64,000 nucleotides of DNA from Apus apus (GCF_020740795.1 NC_067299.1:11605333-11669332); one strand, 5' to 3'. Counted from the first letter of the stretch, positions 1 through 13,640 are shown. Numbers and translations are program-made. The notes: generated by a model from the letters alone, not told the origin.

Positions 1-669
1 GCAGTGGGTCTTTCTTGCCCTCTGGCAGAACCTTTTACTAACAGGAGAATCACATTTAAGAATGTGGTTAGAATAATAAACACTCTGCCACAGACTCCCG
101 TTATCACACTGTCTGGACCGTGAGACCCTGCTTAAGATCCCATGTTGGGACAGAGGTCAACATGCTTCAAGCAAAGCTCCGTACAAAATTTTAGGACCAC
201 AGGGTCAAAGAAAATTGTAAATCCCCCAGATGGACAGAAATAGTTGCTCAGGCATCTGCACTGATTTCACCTATACATAGTGCTCATTAGTCCAAGTGAA
301 CAATTCAGAATCACTGAAACACAGGTCTGTGTAGGGATGAAAAGCCCAAGGTAAAGGGAGGCTGCTTCTAATAACAACCACCATCTGGCATCAAAATCCA
401 GAAGCAGCAGTTCAGAGAAGGGACTGGTGCAAATGTCTTGACTTCAGTGCTAGGCAATTGAGGAGGCTGGGAAAACTTGGCTGGTAACTTTGACTTTGAT
501 GTTTCCCTCAGCCTGTTCCACCCAGCATGGAGTCTGCAGGATGGCCAGTAATGCCTTATCCTGCAGGAGGCCTTCAGGGGAAGAAGGATTAGGCAGGAAT
601 CAATTAATCCTCAAGACAACAGAATCAGGAATGAGTTTACCAGGAATCCAAGAAACAGGCTGGCCTGTA
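1..669. other. RNF43 intronic sequence, nothing recognised
   Basis: AT-moderate non-coding sequence with no convincing exon or repeat. By synteny it belongs to the first coding intron of RNF43 on the minus strand. Confidence 0.5.
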
Positions 670-1384
670 GGCAGTGGAGCCAGTACTTGTTGGCATCATG
701 GGCAGTGGCACTGAGTGCATCCTCAGCAAGTTTGCTGACCACACCAAGCTGGAGAGAAGGGATCCACCCAGGGGGACCTTGACAGGCTGCAGAGGTGGAC
801 CCATGAAAACCTCATGAAGGCCAAGTGCAAGGTCCTGCACCTGGGTTGGGGCAATTCCAAGCACAAATACAGGGTGGGTGAAAAATGGATTGAGAATATT
901 GACTGAGCAGAAGGACCTGGGAGTGTTGGTTGATGAAAAGCTCAACATGAGCTGGCAACCCAGAAAGCAACCATGTCCTGGGCTGCACCAAAAGAAGTGT
1001 GGCCAGCGGGTCGAGGGAGGTGATTCTCCCCGTCTTCTCTGCACTCATGAGACCCCACCTGGAGAACCGTGTGCATCTCTGGAGCCCTCAGCACAGGAAG
1101 GACATAGAGCTCTTGGACCAAGTTCAGATCAGAGGACTGGAGAACCTCTGCTATGAAGAGAGGCTGAGGGAATTAGGGTTGTTCAGCCTGGAGAAGAGAA
1201 GGCTCCAGGGAGACCTGAGAGCACCTTCCAGTGCCTGAAGGGGCTCCAGGAAAGCTGGGGAGGGACTTGGGACAAGGGCAGGGAGGGAGAGGACAAGGGG
1301 GAATGGCTTAAAACCGGAAGAGGGGAAATTTAGATTGGGGCTTTTTACCAGGTGTGTAGTGACAGGATGAGGTGCAATGGTTTT
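670..1384 (+). mobile_element. CR1 LINE fragment, plus orientation
   Basis: Sense CR1 sequence from the end of the reverse transcriptase region (GGCACTGAGTGCATCCTCAG, ...GGACCTTGACAGGCTGCAG) into the 3' region. It stops after TTTAGATTGGGG and then resumes with an earlier CR1 segment that forms the left arm of a hairpin. The reading frame is broken. Confidence 0.85.
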
Positions 1385-1435
1385 CCAGCTTAAAACCATT
1401 GCCCTTCATCCTGTCACTACACACCTGGTAAAAAG
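1341..1435. repeat. inverted repeat (44-bp arms, 7-bp loop) made of CR1 sequence
   Basis: The left arm 1341-1384 and right arm 1392-1435 are reverse complements with two mismatches, around the loop CCAGCTT. It joins a plus-oriented CR1 to a minus-oriented CR1. Confidence 0.95.
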
Positions 1436-3965
1436 CAGAATCAGCAGAGTTGGAAGGGACCTCTAGAGATCATCTAGTCTAACTCCCCTGCTAAAGCAGG
1501 ATCCCCTAGAGCAGCCAGGGCTGCATCCAGGAGGGTCTTGAATATCTCCAATGACGGGGACTCCACAGCCTCCCTAGGCAGCCTGTTCCAGGGCTCTGTC
1601 ACCCCCACTGTAAAGAAATTTCCCCTCATGTTCAGATGTGTTCCAGTTTATTCCCATTGTCCCTTGTCCTGTTGCTGGGCACTGCTGAAAAGAGCCTGAC
1701 TCCATCCTCCTTGCATTTGCCCTTTAGATATCTATAGACATTAATAAGGTCTTCCCTCAGCCTGCTCTTCTCCAAGCTAAATATTCCCAGCTCTCTCAAC
1801 TTTTCCTCTCAAGAGAGATGCTCCAGCCCTCTGATCATCTTTGTGGCCCTCCCCTGAACTCTCTCCAGCAGTTCCCTGTCTCTCTTGAACTTGGGAGCCC
1901 AGAATTGAACCCAGTATTCCATATGTGGCCTTACCAGGGCAGAGGAGAGGAAAAAGACCACCTCCCTTGACCTTCTGGCCACACCCTTACGCACCCCAGG
2001 ATCCCATTGTCATTCTTGGCCACAAGGGCACTTTGCTGGCTCATTGTTAACTTATTGTCTGCCAGGACTCCAAGATCCTTCTCCTCAGAGCTGCTTTCCA
2101 GAAGGTCCACCCCTAGCCTATATTGGTGCACAGGGCTCTTCCTCTCCAGGTGCAGGACCCTACACTTCCCCTTGTTAAATCCCATTAGGTTCCTCTTTGC
2201 CCAGCTCTCCAGCCTGTCCAGGTCACACTGGATGGCAGCACAAGCCACTGGGGTGTCACCACCCCTCCCAGTTTTGTACCATCAGGGAACCTGCTGAGGT
2301 CACACTCTGTCCCCTCATCTAGGTCACTGATTAATATGTTAAACAAGACTGGACCCAGTACTAACCCCTGGGGAACACTGTAGGCTACAGGCCTCCAACT
2401 CAACCCTGCTCCATTGATCACAACCCTCTGAGCTCTGTCATTCAACCACCTGTCAATCCGTCATGCAGTGGACATGTACGCTTCCTGAGTAAGGATATTA
2501 TGGGAGACAGTGTCAAAAGCCTTGCTGAAGTCAAGGTAGATGACATCTGCTGCTCTCCCCTCATCCAGACAACCAGTTATGTCATCAGAGAAGGCTAACA
2601 GATTGGTCAAGCATGATTTACCCTTGGTAAATCCATGTTGACCACTCCAAATAACTCCCTGTTCTTCAATGTGTTTAGAGATGACATCCAGAACAATTCC
2701 CTCCATCACCTTCCCAGGGACAGAGGTGACACTAACTGGTCTGTAGTTCCCTGGGTCCTCCTTCTTGCCCTTTTTGAAGACTGGAGTGATATTGGCCTTC
2801 CTCCAGGCCTCAGGCATCTCTCTTGTTCTCCATGACCTTTCAAAGATGATGGAGAGTGGCCCAGAAATAACACCTGCCAGTTCTCTCAGAACTCACAGGT
2901 GCACCCCAACAGGGCCCATGGACTTGTGGATGTCCAGTTTGGCCAAATGGTCTCTAACCCGGTCCTCCTCTACTGAGGGAAGTCTTCCTCTCTCCAGACC
3001 TTTCCCCTTGCCTCTGGGGTCTGGGATTCATGAGGGACAGCTTTAGCAGTGAAGACTGAAGCAAAGAAGGCACCAGAAACTCCACCTTCTCTGTGTCTTC
3101 CACCACTAGGGTGCCCAGCTCACTCACCAGTGGGCCAACATTGCCCCTGGTCTTTCTTTTTCTGTTGACATACTGAAAAACCTCTTCTTGTTGTCTTTAA
3201 CCACAGTGGCCAAGTTGAGCTCTACTTGAGCCTTCGCCCTTCTAATTTTCCCCCTGCAGAGCTTCACTACATCTTGGTGTTTCTCAGAATTTGCCAACCC
3301 CCTTTTCCAAAGGGCATCAACTTTCCTTTTGTTCCTGAGCTCCAGCCAAAGCTCTCTAGCCAGGCTGGTCTTCTTCCCCATTAACTCATCTTTTGGGATG
3401 TGGGGATGGCCTGTTCCTGTGACTTTCAGAGTTTCTCCTTGAAGAATGACCAGCCTTCCTGGGCTCCTTTGCCTTTCAAGACTGTCTCCCAAGGGACACT
3501 CTCAAACATGGTCCAAAACGGACCAGAGTCCAACGTGGCAGTTCTACTGGCTCCCCACCTTGCTTCTCCAAGAATTGAGAACTCTTATCATATCATTGCC
3601 ACTCTGCCCAAGATGACCTCCAATCTTAACATCCCCCACAACACCTTCTCTTCCACACACTCCAGGACCCTCTGGGACTGTTCCTATACTGCTATGTTGT
3701 ATTTCCAGCAGAAGTCTAGGAACTTAAAGTCCCCATGAGTACAAGCACTAGAAATCATGAGACCTCTGCCAGCTGCTTATAGAATACTTCATCAGCCTCT
3801 ACATTCTGGCTGGGGGTCTCTAACAAACTCTGTCCACTGTGTCTACCTTATTGGCCTTTCCCTGGATTCCTACCCATAACACTGTCATTCACAACATTAA
3901 GTTCTAGGCATTCCAATCTATCCCCAACACAGAGGTCCACCCCACCACCTCTCCTTCCTTGCCTC
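1436..3965 (-). mobile_element. CR1 LINE, long 5'-truncated copy with dead reverse transcriptase
   Basis: Antisense CR1 of about 2.5 kb. From the 3' end at 1437 it runs through the reverse transcriptase and into the endonuclease region (about 3500-3965). RT remnants are visible on the minus strand: ITPVFKKGKKEDPGNYRPVS, motif A YLDFSKAFDTVSHN (2461-2817) and motif [16 protein letters not shown], with motif C degraded to FPDGTKLGG (2185-2445). Frameshifts and stops separate these pieces, so it is inactive. Confidence 0.9.
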
Positions 3966-3966
3966 T

Positions 3967-4202
3967 CCCTTCTGAGAAGTTTGGTAGATTTAGGTTGGAC
4001 ATTAGGAAGAAATTCTTTAGTGTGAGGGTGGTGAGACACTGGAACAGGTTGCCCAGAGAAGCTGTGGCTGCCCCATCCCTGGGAGTGTTCAAGAGCAGGT
4101 TGGATGGGGCTCTGTCTAGTGGAAGGTGTTCCTGCCCATGCAGGGGTTGGAACTAGATGATCTTCAGTGGCCCTTCTAACCCAAACTATTCTATGGTTCC
4201 CT
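3967..4202 (+). mobile_element. CR1 3' end fragment, plus orientation
   Basis: It starts at TTTAGGTTGGACATTAGGAA and runs to the CR1 3' end (CCCTTCTAACCCAAACTATTC TATGG). It directly abuts the antisense CR1 on its left. Confidence 0.88.
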
Positions 4203-4711
4203 GAACATGAAGACCTTAAGATGCAAACAGCATAGTTGGCAAGGATTTGAAACTATATTTTATTTAACACATCAACTTGTCTTAGAATAATTTTGAAAAG
4301 AGAACATTAATCTTGAGTCCAACTGTAAACCTAACACTGCCAAGTCCATCAGTTTTTGGTAACAAAATACCTGATATTCTCAGGTTACTGTGATTCACTC
4401 CCTGGGCAAGGAGAGTTAGATGCCAACAGACATGTACAAAAATATGTTCTCTAATATGTAAAGAGGCTCTTATTTCAACCACAAAAATATCTTCCTATTG
4501 TTGAGATACAGTTATTATAAAGCTAACTCACAAGAGCTTCTACCCCACCCAGACACTCTGGCAGGTATCAAAGATGTCGACAATGCTCACAATGCACTGG
4601 GCACCTGCGGAGGGATGAATACACCCTGAGCTCCTGAGCAGCCTCCTGCCACAATGGTATCTTGTGACATGGGTCTGTGGAAAGGTCAGGATACTGTAAA
4701 ATTGAACAGTA

Positions 4712-5345
4712 TACATAGAATCATAGAATCACAGAATCATCCTGGTTAGAAGGGACCTTGAAGATCATCAAGTCCAGCCATAACCTAAATCCACCAACCA
4801 TAACCTCATCTACCCGCTCAGTGCTTAAATCATGTCTCTCAGCACTAGTATCTACATTTCTTTGAAACACTTCCAGGGATGGTGACTTCACCACCTCCCT
4901 GGGCAGCCTGTTCCAGTGTCCAACCACTCTTTGGGTAAAGAAATTCTTTCTAATATCCAGTCTAAACCTCCCCTGGCACAACCTCAGGCCATTTCCTCTG
5001 GTCCTGTCATTACTCACTTGAGAGAAGAGCTCAACTCCCACCTCCCTACAACTTCCTTTCAGGCAGTTGTAGAGCAATGAGGTCTCCTCTCAGCCCAGTT
5101 CCCTCAGCCTCTCCTCATAGGACTTGTTCTCCAGACCTTTCACCAGCTTGGTAGCTCCTCTGGACACGCTCCAGCACCTCAATGTCCTTCCTGCAGTGAG
5201 GGGCCCAGAAGTGCACACGGTGCTGGAGGTGCAGCCTCACCAGGGCACCATCACCTCTCTGCTCCTGCTGGCCACACTATTCCTGATGCAGGCCAGGAAG
5301 CTGGTGGCTTTCTTGGCCACCTGGGCACACTGCTGGCCCATGTTA
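4712..5345 (-). mobile_element. CR1 LINE 3' fragment, minus orientation (young subfamily)
   Basis: It begins with ATAGAATCATAGAATCACAG and extends through the 3' region toward the RT end. It is very close to the copy at 43862-44540 but lacks a stretch of about 26 bp near 5095 (CTCAGCC joins CAGTTCCCTC). Confidence 0.9.
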
Positions 5346-6739
5346 AGTCTGATTCTTGTTCCGTATCAGTGATGGGGTGCTGTGGCACTGGCCCCAACTG
5401 GGCTCCTAGGCTATGCCCAAAACGGGGGAAGAATGGGGACAGCAATGGCAGAAACAGGTGGAAGGAGTAAGTTACATCCTTGGTTATATCCTGAGATCTG
5501 GTGCACATGAGCATGTTGCAAAGTGTACTTGTAAGTTTAGGTGTAAGGAACTGCTAATGGTTTGATTGTAGCTTCTAGAATTCACCCATGACTAATGTTG
5601 TTGGAGGGGAATGATGTTCTTGACTCGCAATATTGGGGTCCTTCTGCCAGTACCAAAGACAGGACACCTAAAGAACAAAAGAGGCACCTGAGGTCTTCTG
5701 TGAGTTAAAAGACATGCTGCATCCTACTAGTCTACACCCTTGAAGAAAGTCTCCCATAACGACATCTACCTCTTTACAAAGACTAGACTTCTAAAGGTAC
5801 ACTAGACATACCAAGTCAGGAACCACATGAGACACACCTAGTGTTGCCTACAGGACAATTCTTCCTGATTTAGACTTGGAACATGTCATCCCAACATTAG
5901 GACAAACACATTCAGTTGAGCACTTATCTAATCACAGATGGAAAACATGCAGCAGGCAAATAAAATTCAATAAAATATTTAAATAAAATATTCAAAAAAA
6001 TATTTATCCATCCTGCTACAAGTTGGTTGCCAAACTCTAAATTTTGCCAAAACAGGAGTAACCAAGCTGGGGTAGCTTAATTCAGAAGGATAATGGTTGT
6101 CCCTTCTGCAATAAAACAGGCAAAATACTCCCAAAAAGTGAGCTAGCTTGTTCGTTTGCTTAATCTTGAGAAATCCTAGTCATCTTGGCACCACCATGTA
6201 TCCACCAAGCATCCATCCTGCCAGACAGGAAGACGAGCTTTATTCCAAAGGAATACAACAAATTCATGGGAGATTATAATAATGAAGAGGCCAAATGTAG
6301 GTCTGAAGCTATTAAAGATGAGAATTAGTAGTGAAGCTGTATGACCAACAACTTCCACGTCTCGTCCTATGTTGATGAGATACAGCCAGCCTGGCCCTAC
6401 CACATATGAGACCTTAAACCCTCTGTTGCCACTGGTCTTGAAGTTACTGTGCTGCTTCTCAATGAACACCAGGTTTCCTCCTCCATGGCTTCCACATGTC
6501 AGGATGATTGAGGGTGATGAGGGGGTAAAAATGGTACAGCCAAGAAGATATGAAGGCAAAAGTGTGGAGGACATCAAAAGCTAGCAAAAGTTGAGAAGAT
6601 TTGCAATAATGGATCCAAAGGAACTGCATAGGGTCTTCTCAGTGAATGATCAGATGAGCAGTTTCTCCACAGAGGCTTGCCCAAACGGAGCAGGGATAGA
6701 CTGAAAGGGCTAGTGGCTGAAAAAGTGTCTGTAGAAGAT
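5346..6739. other. RNF43 intronic sequence, nothing recognised
   Basis: Non-coding, AT-rich in places (5960-6005). No exon, RNA gene or clear repeat was seen. Confidence 0.45.
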
Positions 6740-8600
6740 TAGAATATAAGAACAGTAGGGTGGATCCAAACCAAAGGTCCATCTAGCCCATGATCTTTGC
6801 TTTGACTGATGCCAGCAATGGATTTCTGAAGAAGAGGTAAGAACAGGACAAGCATGTAGGGCTTCTCCCCAGGACACTCTCCAAGCCTCCAACAAGCTGC
6901 GTTTTACAGACTTCCTAAAGCAAACCTCAGGATGGTTATTCAACAGCCCTTGATGGAGTCTTCTCCCATTCATTAGTTCCAGTTGTTTGTTGAATATCTG
7001 TAAGCTTGTAGCATCCACAGTAGTTCCTGCAGCAAGGAACTGCATGGGCTAATTGTACAATGTATAAAGAATATTTCTTTTGGTCCTTTTGAACATGGCT
7101 GCTATGAGTTGCTTCATGCAATGTACCATTTGTTTCCCATTGAAAGGTTCTAGCAGTCAGTCCCTATTCGTGATTCTCTACAACTACTTCCTATCACCCT
7201 TTGGCCATCTCTCTTTCAGCCAGAAGAGTATTAGTTCAATTAATTGTTCCTTGTATTAAATGTATCTTAAACTTCTTCTTACCCCTGTGTTCTTCTCCAA
7301 ACCGCTTCCCACACTGCTACACCTTCTTCAGAGGTGTGGGGAACCAAACTCCACATAGCATTCAACATCTGGATGTATTCTGGATTTCTGCAGGAGCTTA
7401 AAGATATTTATTGTCTCTTTTTTCATGCCTAATGTTCTCTTCATGACAATCATCAAGTACTAAGCTGACACAGAACAATCTGTTATCTTAGCCAGATCCC
7501 TTTCTAAGTGGTAATGGACAAAACAGAGTCCAGTACCTTATTGTAAAGGAATTACTTATTTTCCACATGCATCTCCTTACAGTATTTACTCTCATAAGGT
7601 TCATAGCAAAGCTTCATAGCTGATCCTTGTCTTCATGACTTCAAATTAGCTAAGGTATTGGAAAGCTCTTAATTTCCATGTGCTTATTAAACATTTGGGA
7701 CAGCATGGCTAACAGCAGACACACCTGCAGAACTACAGGCATCAGCTTCTTCCACTGGGAAAAATTCACCAGTTACTTCTACCATCTGCTTTTTATCTTC
7801 CATAATTATCTATCCAGGAGCCTCCTTCTTATTCTGTGTCAGTTTCCCTAAAAACCTTTGCTGAGGGACTTTCAGAAGTTCAGCTGGATGTACCCAATCT
7901 GCTTACTCCACATCCACTTATTACACTTCACATCATAGTTCCTACCACCTTACTCCATGTAGTTTTTTCAGCGTGCTGCTCTGGGCCTTCATGGATGACT
8001 TGAAGCCCATATAGAAAAACTGGAACCACAACAGCCACCTTCCAGTGATTTTAAACAGGAGTTCATACACATAGTTCAATGATTTCAACCTCCACAACTC
8101 TTGGGTGAATACCATCTGATCCCAGTGGCTGATAATGTTAATTTTGTCTATCTGCATCACCATCTCACCTACAGACATTCCAGCTTGAGACAGACAAAAG
8201 CACAAGAAGAATTGCATTCATTTTTCTGCTCTGACTTCAGCTGCCTTAAGCACATCTTTTAGACTTCAATTTTTATAGGTCCTACAGATTGTCAGGCAAG
8301 ATTTCTGCTTCTGATGTGACTTAAGAGAATCTACTATTGGCTTCTCTAGAATTTTCAAGTTATTTCTCTTTTCCTCTTTTCACTAATTTTTTACATATTT
8401 TTAACTTGTTAGTTTATCAACATCGTTGCTTTTTCAGGATGCTTTAATACACTTTCTTATCCTTGTTTCAGGTGTGCTGATATCCTTTTATAATTTTTCA
8501 AGTGTTTCTTGAGAGGCACATTTGATCTTCATCCCTATTGTAGTGTCCATAAATACCCTCATGCCAACCTCAAGCACATAACTCTTAGTCACCCTCTCAG
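6740..8600 (-). mobile_element. ancient CR1-like LINE, highly diverged
   Basis: The segment opens with AGAATATAAGAACAG and GGTCCATCTAGCCCATGATC, a pattern typical of old sauropsid CR1 3' ends read in antisense. Later parts (for example GGTGAATACCATCTGATCCC) recall CR1 coding sequence. It is too decayed for a reliable reading frame, and the boundaries are approximate. Confidence 0.5.
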
Positions 8601-11600
8601 CCTCTTCTTAACAACCTAATTTGATTTCACATAACTCCCCTTTATGAATTAAAACACAACTGTGGGTGACTTTTTGGTCTCTCAACACCTTTGTAGGAAC
8701 AAATACATTACTGTCACTGTTACAGAGCAGCTTCTCCAAAGCAGGATTTTGAATGAGGCCCTGGAAAAGGCCAAGGCCAGCATTGCTTCGCCACCTCTTG
8801 GTTCCCTGACTTGCAGCTCCCTGAAGTGTAATGGATGGAGTTGAAGGTCCACATCACTACTGCATTTTCTGCCCCTTGATCACCGCCAGCCCTCCGAGGT
8901 TACTGGCCAGTTGATGGTTCTGCAATGTCATGTGGACACAACTTGCTCCACTCTGGTGTCTTCAGCAAGAGAAAGGTACAGCTGGTTTTCTCAGGGAAGG
9001 CTCAGCAGGGTCCTGTCCCACAGGTGTCCCTGGTCTTTGTTTTATGGAGAAAGCAACCATAAAAGAGGCATCAGTGATGGAGCATGAAGACATGGACCAG
9101 CACCAACTCAAGCCACAACTAGGTGCAACTGTCAGAAATACCATACAGTGAATTCTCACTCAAGAACCTATACAAATTACTTTTTATGATCTTTTTTAAC
9201 AGAGGGCTTTGTAGAAAAGTTGTAGAAAGCTGCACGTTGTACATGGGTTTCATCCATCACACAAATGAGATGTCTGCATCTCTCATGGAGGTGCATACTT
9301 CACAGAGAGCGCACAAACAACAGCTTTTGGTACCACCATTTTTCTCTTGAGAGATGACATGGAGGTCAGAGACACCAAATGATCATAGAGAAGTAAGGAT
9401 GAGAGCAAGTGTTGGAAGCAATGTTGCTAGGCAACAGCCTGAACCATTTTGTGCACCAGTACTGATCAAGAAGACCACATACAGAAAAATAACAAGAATA
9501 AACCATGTTTTGAGCAAAAGGCAAGATGAAAATAACAAAAAATATAAAAGAAATAAACTTTGGTGAGTAGATTAGTAGAAAAAAAATAGCTCAGTGGAAC
9601 TACATGACCTGGGGTGTCTTATGCTTACGTGAATGAGACCAGATGAAACAGAGGGTAATGGAGAGGACAAAAACACTTTTGTGGCCCTAGGCAAATGTTT
9701 GGGGAGAAGATTCCAGCATTGACATTCAGGGACACGTGTGCACCCACAGCATGGCTGGAAAGAAGGACTGCAATTAAAACATTTCTAGAACAAAGGAATA
9801 ACTGAGGTACAGCAGGACAAGTGGAGAAGAGGACCTCTTCCTTATCTCTTCAGGATCTTCGTGAGGTTCCACTTATTTTGGAATAATTCTGTCTTAGTAA
9901 AGAAAAGCGATTAAGATGCTTCTGCAAAGTAAAGTGATTCAAGATGAAAGCAACGACAGATACACAGATGCCAACTCCTTTCCCACTTCAGAACACAGTC
10001 AGCATAAAGTTTCTCTATTTTTATGCTGGCTGGTGGTCCAACTCTCTAAGCATTAATCTCTGATTCAAACTGACACCCAGGCAATCACAGGAATTGCCAC
10101 ACTGCACTTTGGTATTTGACTTCTTTCATAGCCTTAAAGATTATCTCCATATTTAAACAATCTGAAAGCAACATTTTTCTGCAGGATTCTGTACAAAACT
10201 CAACTGCTGAAAGAACCAATGTTCTCTATTCCCTACCAAGACCTGCTCACATTGTCTCTTCTGCTCTGCCATGAGGCAATTGCCCAAAAACCTATTTCAG
10301 CCAGTCTTCAATGCACATGCTCTGCTCCATTATTCATTTTTTTGGCCTTTGTAAGGAAAACAGTATCATGCCTGTAACAAGACTGAAATGCTACTCTTTT
10401 TTAAAAATCTGCATCCAATTCAATCCCAAAATCTTTCTCCCTGGGTTTCTGCAGTGTTTGTGTCCCTTCTACAGCAAGGCACTGTGACTTCAGCAAAACT
10501 AGCTGAACACTCATGGAACAACAGTTGCTGAAGTGCTTTAGAAGAAGTCCAAATTCTATTCTTTCATGTAATTTTGAACTAAAATTCACATACCTCCTGT
10601 CAAAATGATAGAAAATTTAATCTCCAAACTGCTTTACTTAAATTCGAAATTTAACGTCATAACTGAACTTGGTGAAAAACTTCTAGTTTCATAGAGTTTA
10701 TGACCAAAGGAATTAATTCAGCTACCTAGCCAGAATTTCTGTATATGACAAACCATTACATTTTTGCCACTATCCTGACCGTGAGCACTATAACATGCAT
10801 TAGATAAACCCATTTGATCACTGGAGACCAAATTACTGAGATGGAGAACAAAAGACAGATCAAAGGGCCACTAATGCCCTTAACGACCCCCTTCAGGGTG
10901 AGGGAAGTGATGAAGTGAGAAAACATCCGTTGATGTAGGCAGATGATTCATGTCTGAAGCTGCAGAGGAAGAGGATACACACCCAAAATTTCTGATCATT
11001 CAAACGGGGTGGCTGCAGGGGAGAAGAGTCTTCCACTTAAACCTGGCAATCTGTTCTATCTTGTGCAGGGGAGTAATGGAGCAACGTACACAACCCAAGC
11101 ATTTGTGAGACAAAATTCTCTCTATTACTTTTGAGCACTGACCCACGTTTTAGTGCCTTGTTTTGAGGTAAGGCCAATCTCTGATCCCTCTAAAGAAAAG
11201 GTGAAAAGGTCCCAACACGACTCTTGGCCAACTCCCGTCTGCCCCAAGCTGGCAGCAAGCCCAAAGCTGCAGAGCATGAGATTTGATTATGATTCCTTAA
11301 TGCAAACTGAAAGTGTTAAGTGTGCATGAAAGGCAGTATAAGGCTTCCTGTTCTTCACAGCCAGTGAAATAAGGGAAAAATAAACAGATAGTTTTAAAAA
11401 CTAAATCACAGAACTCAAAGACAGAAGTGGTGACCACGACCATCCACGCCACTCACGTCTACTTTACAATCTGTCGTCCTGTCTATATCTAATCTCAAGA
11501 CCTAAAATGGAGGGAAGCCCAACAGGGTGATAAAAAATGAATGTTTATTGCCTGAGCATGCTATATACCCCTGTACCGAGGCTCAGCTTCCAACTCTGCT

Positions 11601-12640
11601 TTCTTTATCAAAAGAAAAGTTCATATAGTTTGCAACCACAGCAACACAGAATTGGATGCTACTGAAGACAGACAGAGCTGAAGATCGAGTTACACGGTAT
11701 GTTTTCCATAGCACTCCTCTGTTCATTTTTTTCCTTTTAGGCTAAAACTTTTTTGTTTTCAGACTAAGACTTTGGGGTAAAGTCCACAAAAAGTTTAGGC
11801 ACGTTTGAGAGCTCTATGCATTGAAAAACACAGAGCTACAACATGCAAAAATGCATGTCAATTTTTGTCCAAAATAAAGTCTAATACAACAAAGTTCTCT
11901 TTGACAATATGAAATCTGTAATGTTTGTATTACTTGGACAATTCTGAAAGTTTTCATTTAAAAAATAATGCAGTGACATGCATTCAGAAAAGCCTTCCAT
12001 AATCTGTATGAAATGCCTACCAAATCTTTAGTTTTCTGGAGGCACAGAACAAAAAGTCATTTCTCTGATGGTTCAGAACCATTTCACCCACAACTCCAGC
12101 CTGGCTACAGCCCACAGCAATGACTGAGGCAAATTTCCCCTTGCCTGTAATCTCAACCTTCTGCCAGCTTATCTTTGGGAAACGTCCACTTGCTCCCTGG
12201 AGATATTCCAGGATGGGTGTGCATGGCCAGAAGTCCTCTGTTGACTGTCACTCACTCCAACCCTGTTGATTTAGCCTTTTGACCATATAACTTTGCTCTG
12301 CTGCAGTAGGGTTTGTTCCTCCTCTTCGTGCCTGCTCCATGCAATTACTGGGGCTCTAGATCTGTCACCTTTTTAGTACTGAAAATCTTCAATTCAGGTT
12401 GGGTCTACATCTAAACGTATCATCAATAATTCTGCTGGGACAATGACCAGCACCAGATGGTGCACTTGAAGGCCTCAAGACCTTCAAACTCCTTCTTAAA
12501 CAGAGAGCAGCTTCCTGCCACATGTTTTCTGGATCAGGAAAGAGGACACACCATTCAAAACTCCAGCTCAGCCTCTGCATTTGCTCAAAGGAGGGAAGGA
12601 AATTCAGAAACAGCCTCTAAGCTGCTTCCAGCAGCTAACT
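8601..12640. other. RNF43 intronic sequence, nothing recognised
   Basis: About 4 kb of non-coding sequence with no supported exon or young repeat. All reading frames here are short. Confidence 0.45.
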
Positions 12641-12649
12641 CTAGCTGAG

Positions 12650-13640
12650 ACTCCTTGCTCTGCATTGGGATTTTAATGGCTCAACTTTCAGGCACACTTA
12701 AATCCTATACTAATAGCATATTCATCTACACTGCAGGTTATGCTAAGTATCATGCCAACCCTATACTAATAGAATATGTCCAACTGTTAAAATCTATTTG
12801 GCCCAAATGGTTTCTTGAACAGTGCCAATGTATTCACATTACTGCTGCTTTGCCTGGTCCCCAAGATGGCTTTTACTTTCCTGAGGAGTCTCTATGTCAC
12901 ATCTAAAGATGTTTTTTTAAGCTCTAAGAGCCATTTGTCTCCCTGTTTCACTTTAGTGCAATTTCCTGTTCTAAAGCTTAGTGTCAAAGTTCCACCTTTT
13001 GGTACTTAAGCAATGAATTTTATTATGCTGTAGTCAATAGAAGTGGCTCAATCATTGCTAGCTTTGGAGTCAGTTCTTGCACATTACTTAATGCTAAGTC
13101 AAGAATATATTTTTGTGTACTCTAGTACTAGCTGTTCCAAGAGACTGAAATTGCTTCTTTGAACTTACTCTTATTGTGCTATCTGACCAGTTTATTCACA
13201 GGTAATTTAAGTCCCCATTATCATTTGGTTAGACTTTCCCACTTCTTTGATCTCTGTCAACATTGTGCACTCAACATCCCTTTGTTGATGCAGGAGTTAG
13301 TAGTATAGAAGACTACTAATATATTTACTTTCATATGGGTTGGGAGTGTAACCCTCTTTCAGCAGTTAAGTAGATGATTATAATTCTCCAATAGCACTAT
13401 GCATTGCAATATTGGAAATACCCTCTGTTTCCAGGATTATCATCTTGGGTTCATTGTAGCAATTTCAAGGGTTAATTATCATTGCTGTTACGAACACACA
13501 CCATATTTCCTTTCTGAATATATCTGGTTGATTTTTAGCTTCTGAATTGTACACGACACCTAAAAAATCATGATTCAGGATCCTCCTCTGATTTTCATCT
13601 ATTCCATCCTAAATACAATATTGACTTTGAAAAGAATGGT
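12650..13640 (-). mobile_element. ancient CR1-like fragment (endonuclease region)
   Basis: Antisense phrases such as AGTTCTTGCACATTACTTAA and GGTAATTTAAGTCCCCATTA resemble the endonuclease part of old CR1 elements. No frame survives. It may be the 5' continuation of the diverged copy at 6740-8600, separated by later sequence. Confidence 0.42.

Noticed and set aside
2185..3492. Reverse-transcriptase-like frames as a possible active gene, retron or novel reverse transcriptase system
   Set aside because: They are parts of an antisense CR1 LINE with frameshifts and a damaged catalytic motif (FPDGT in place of the FxDDT type).
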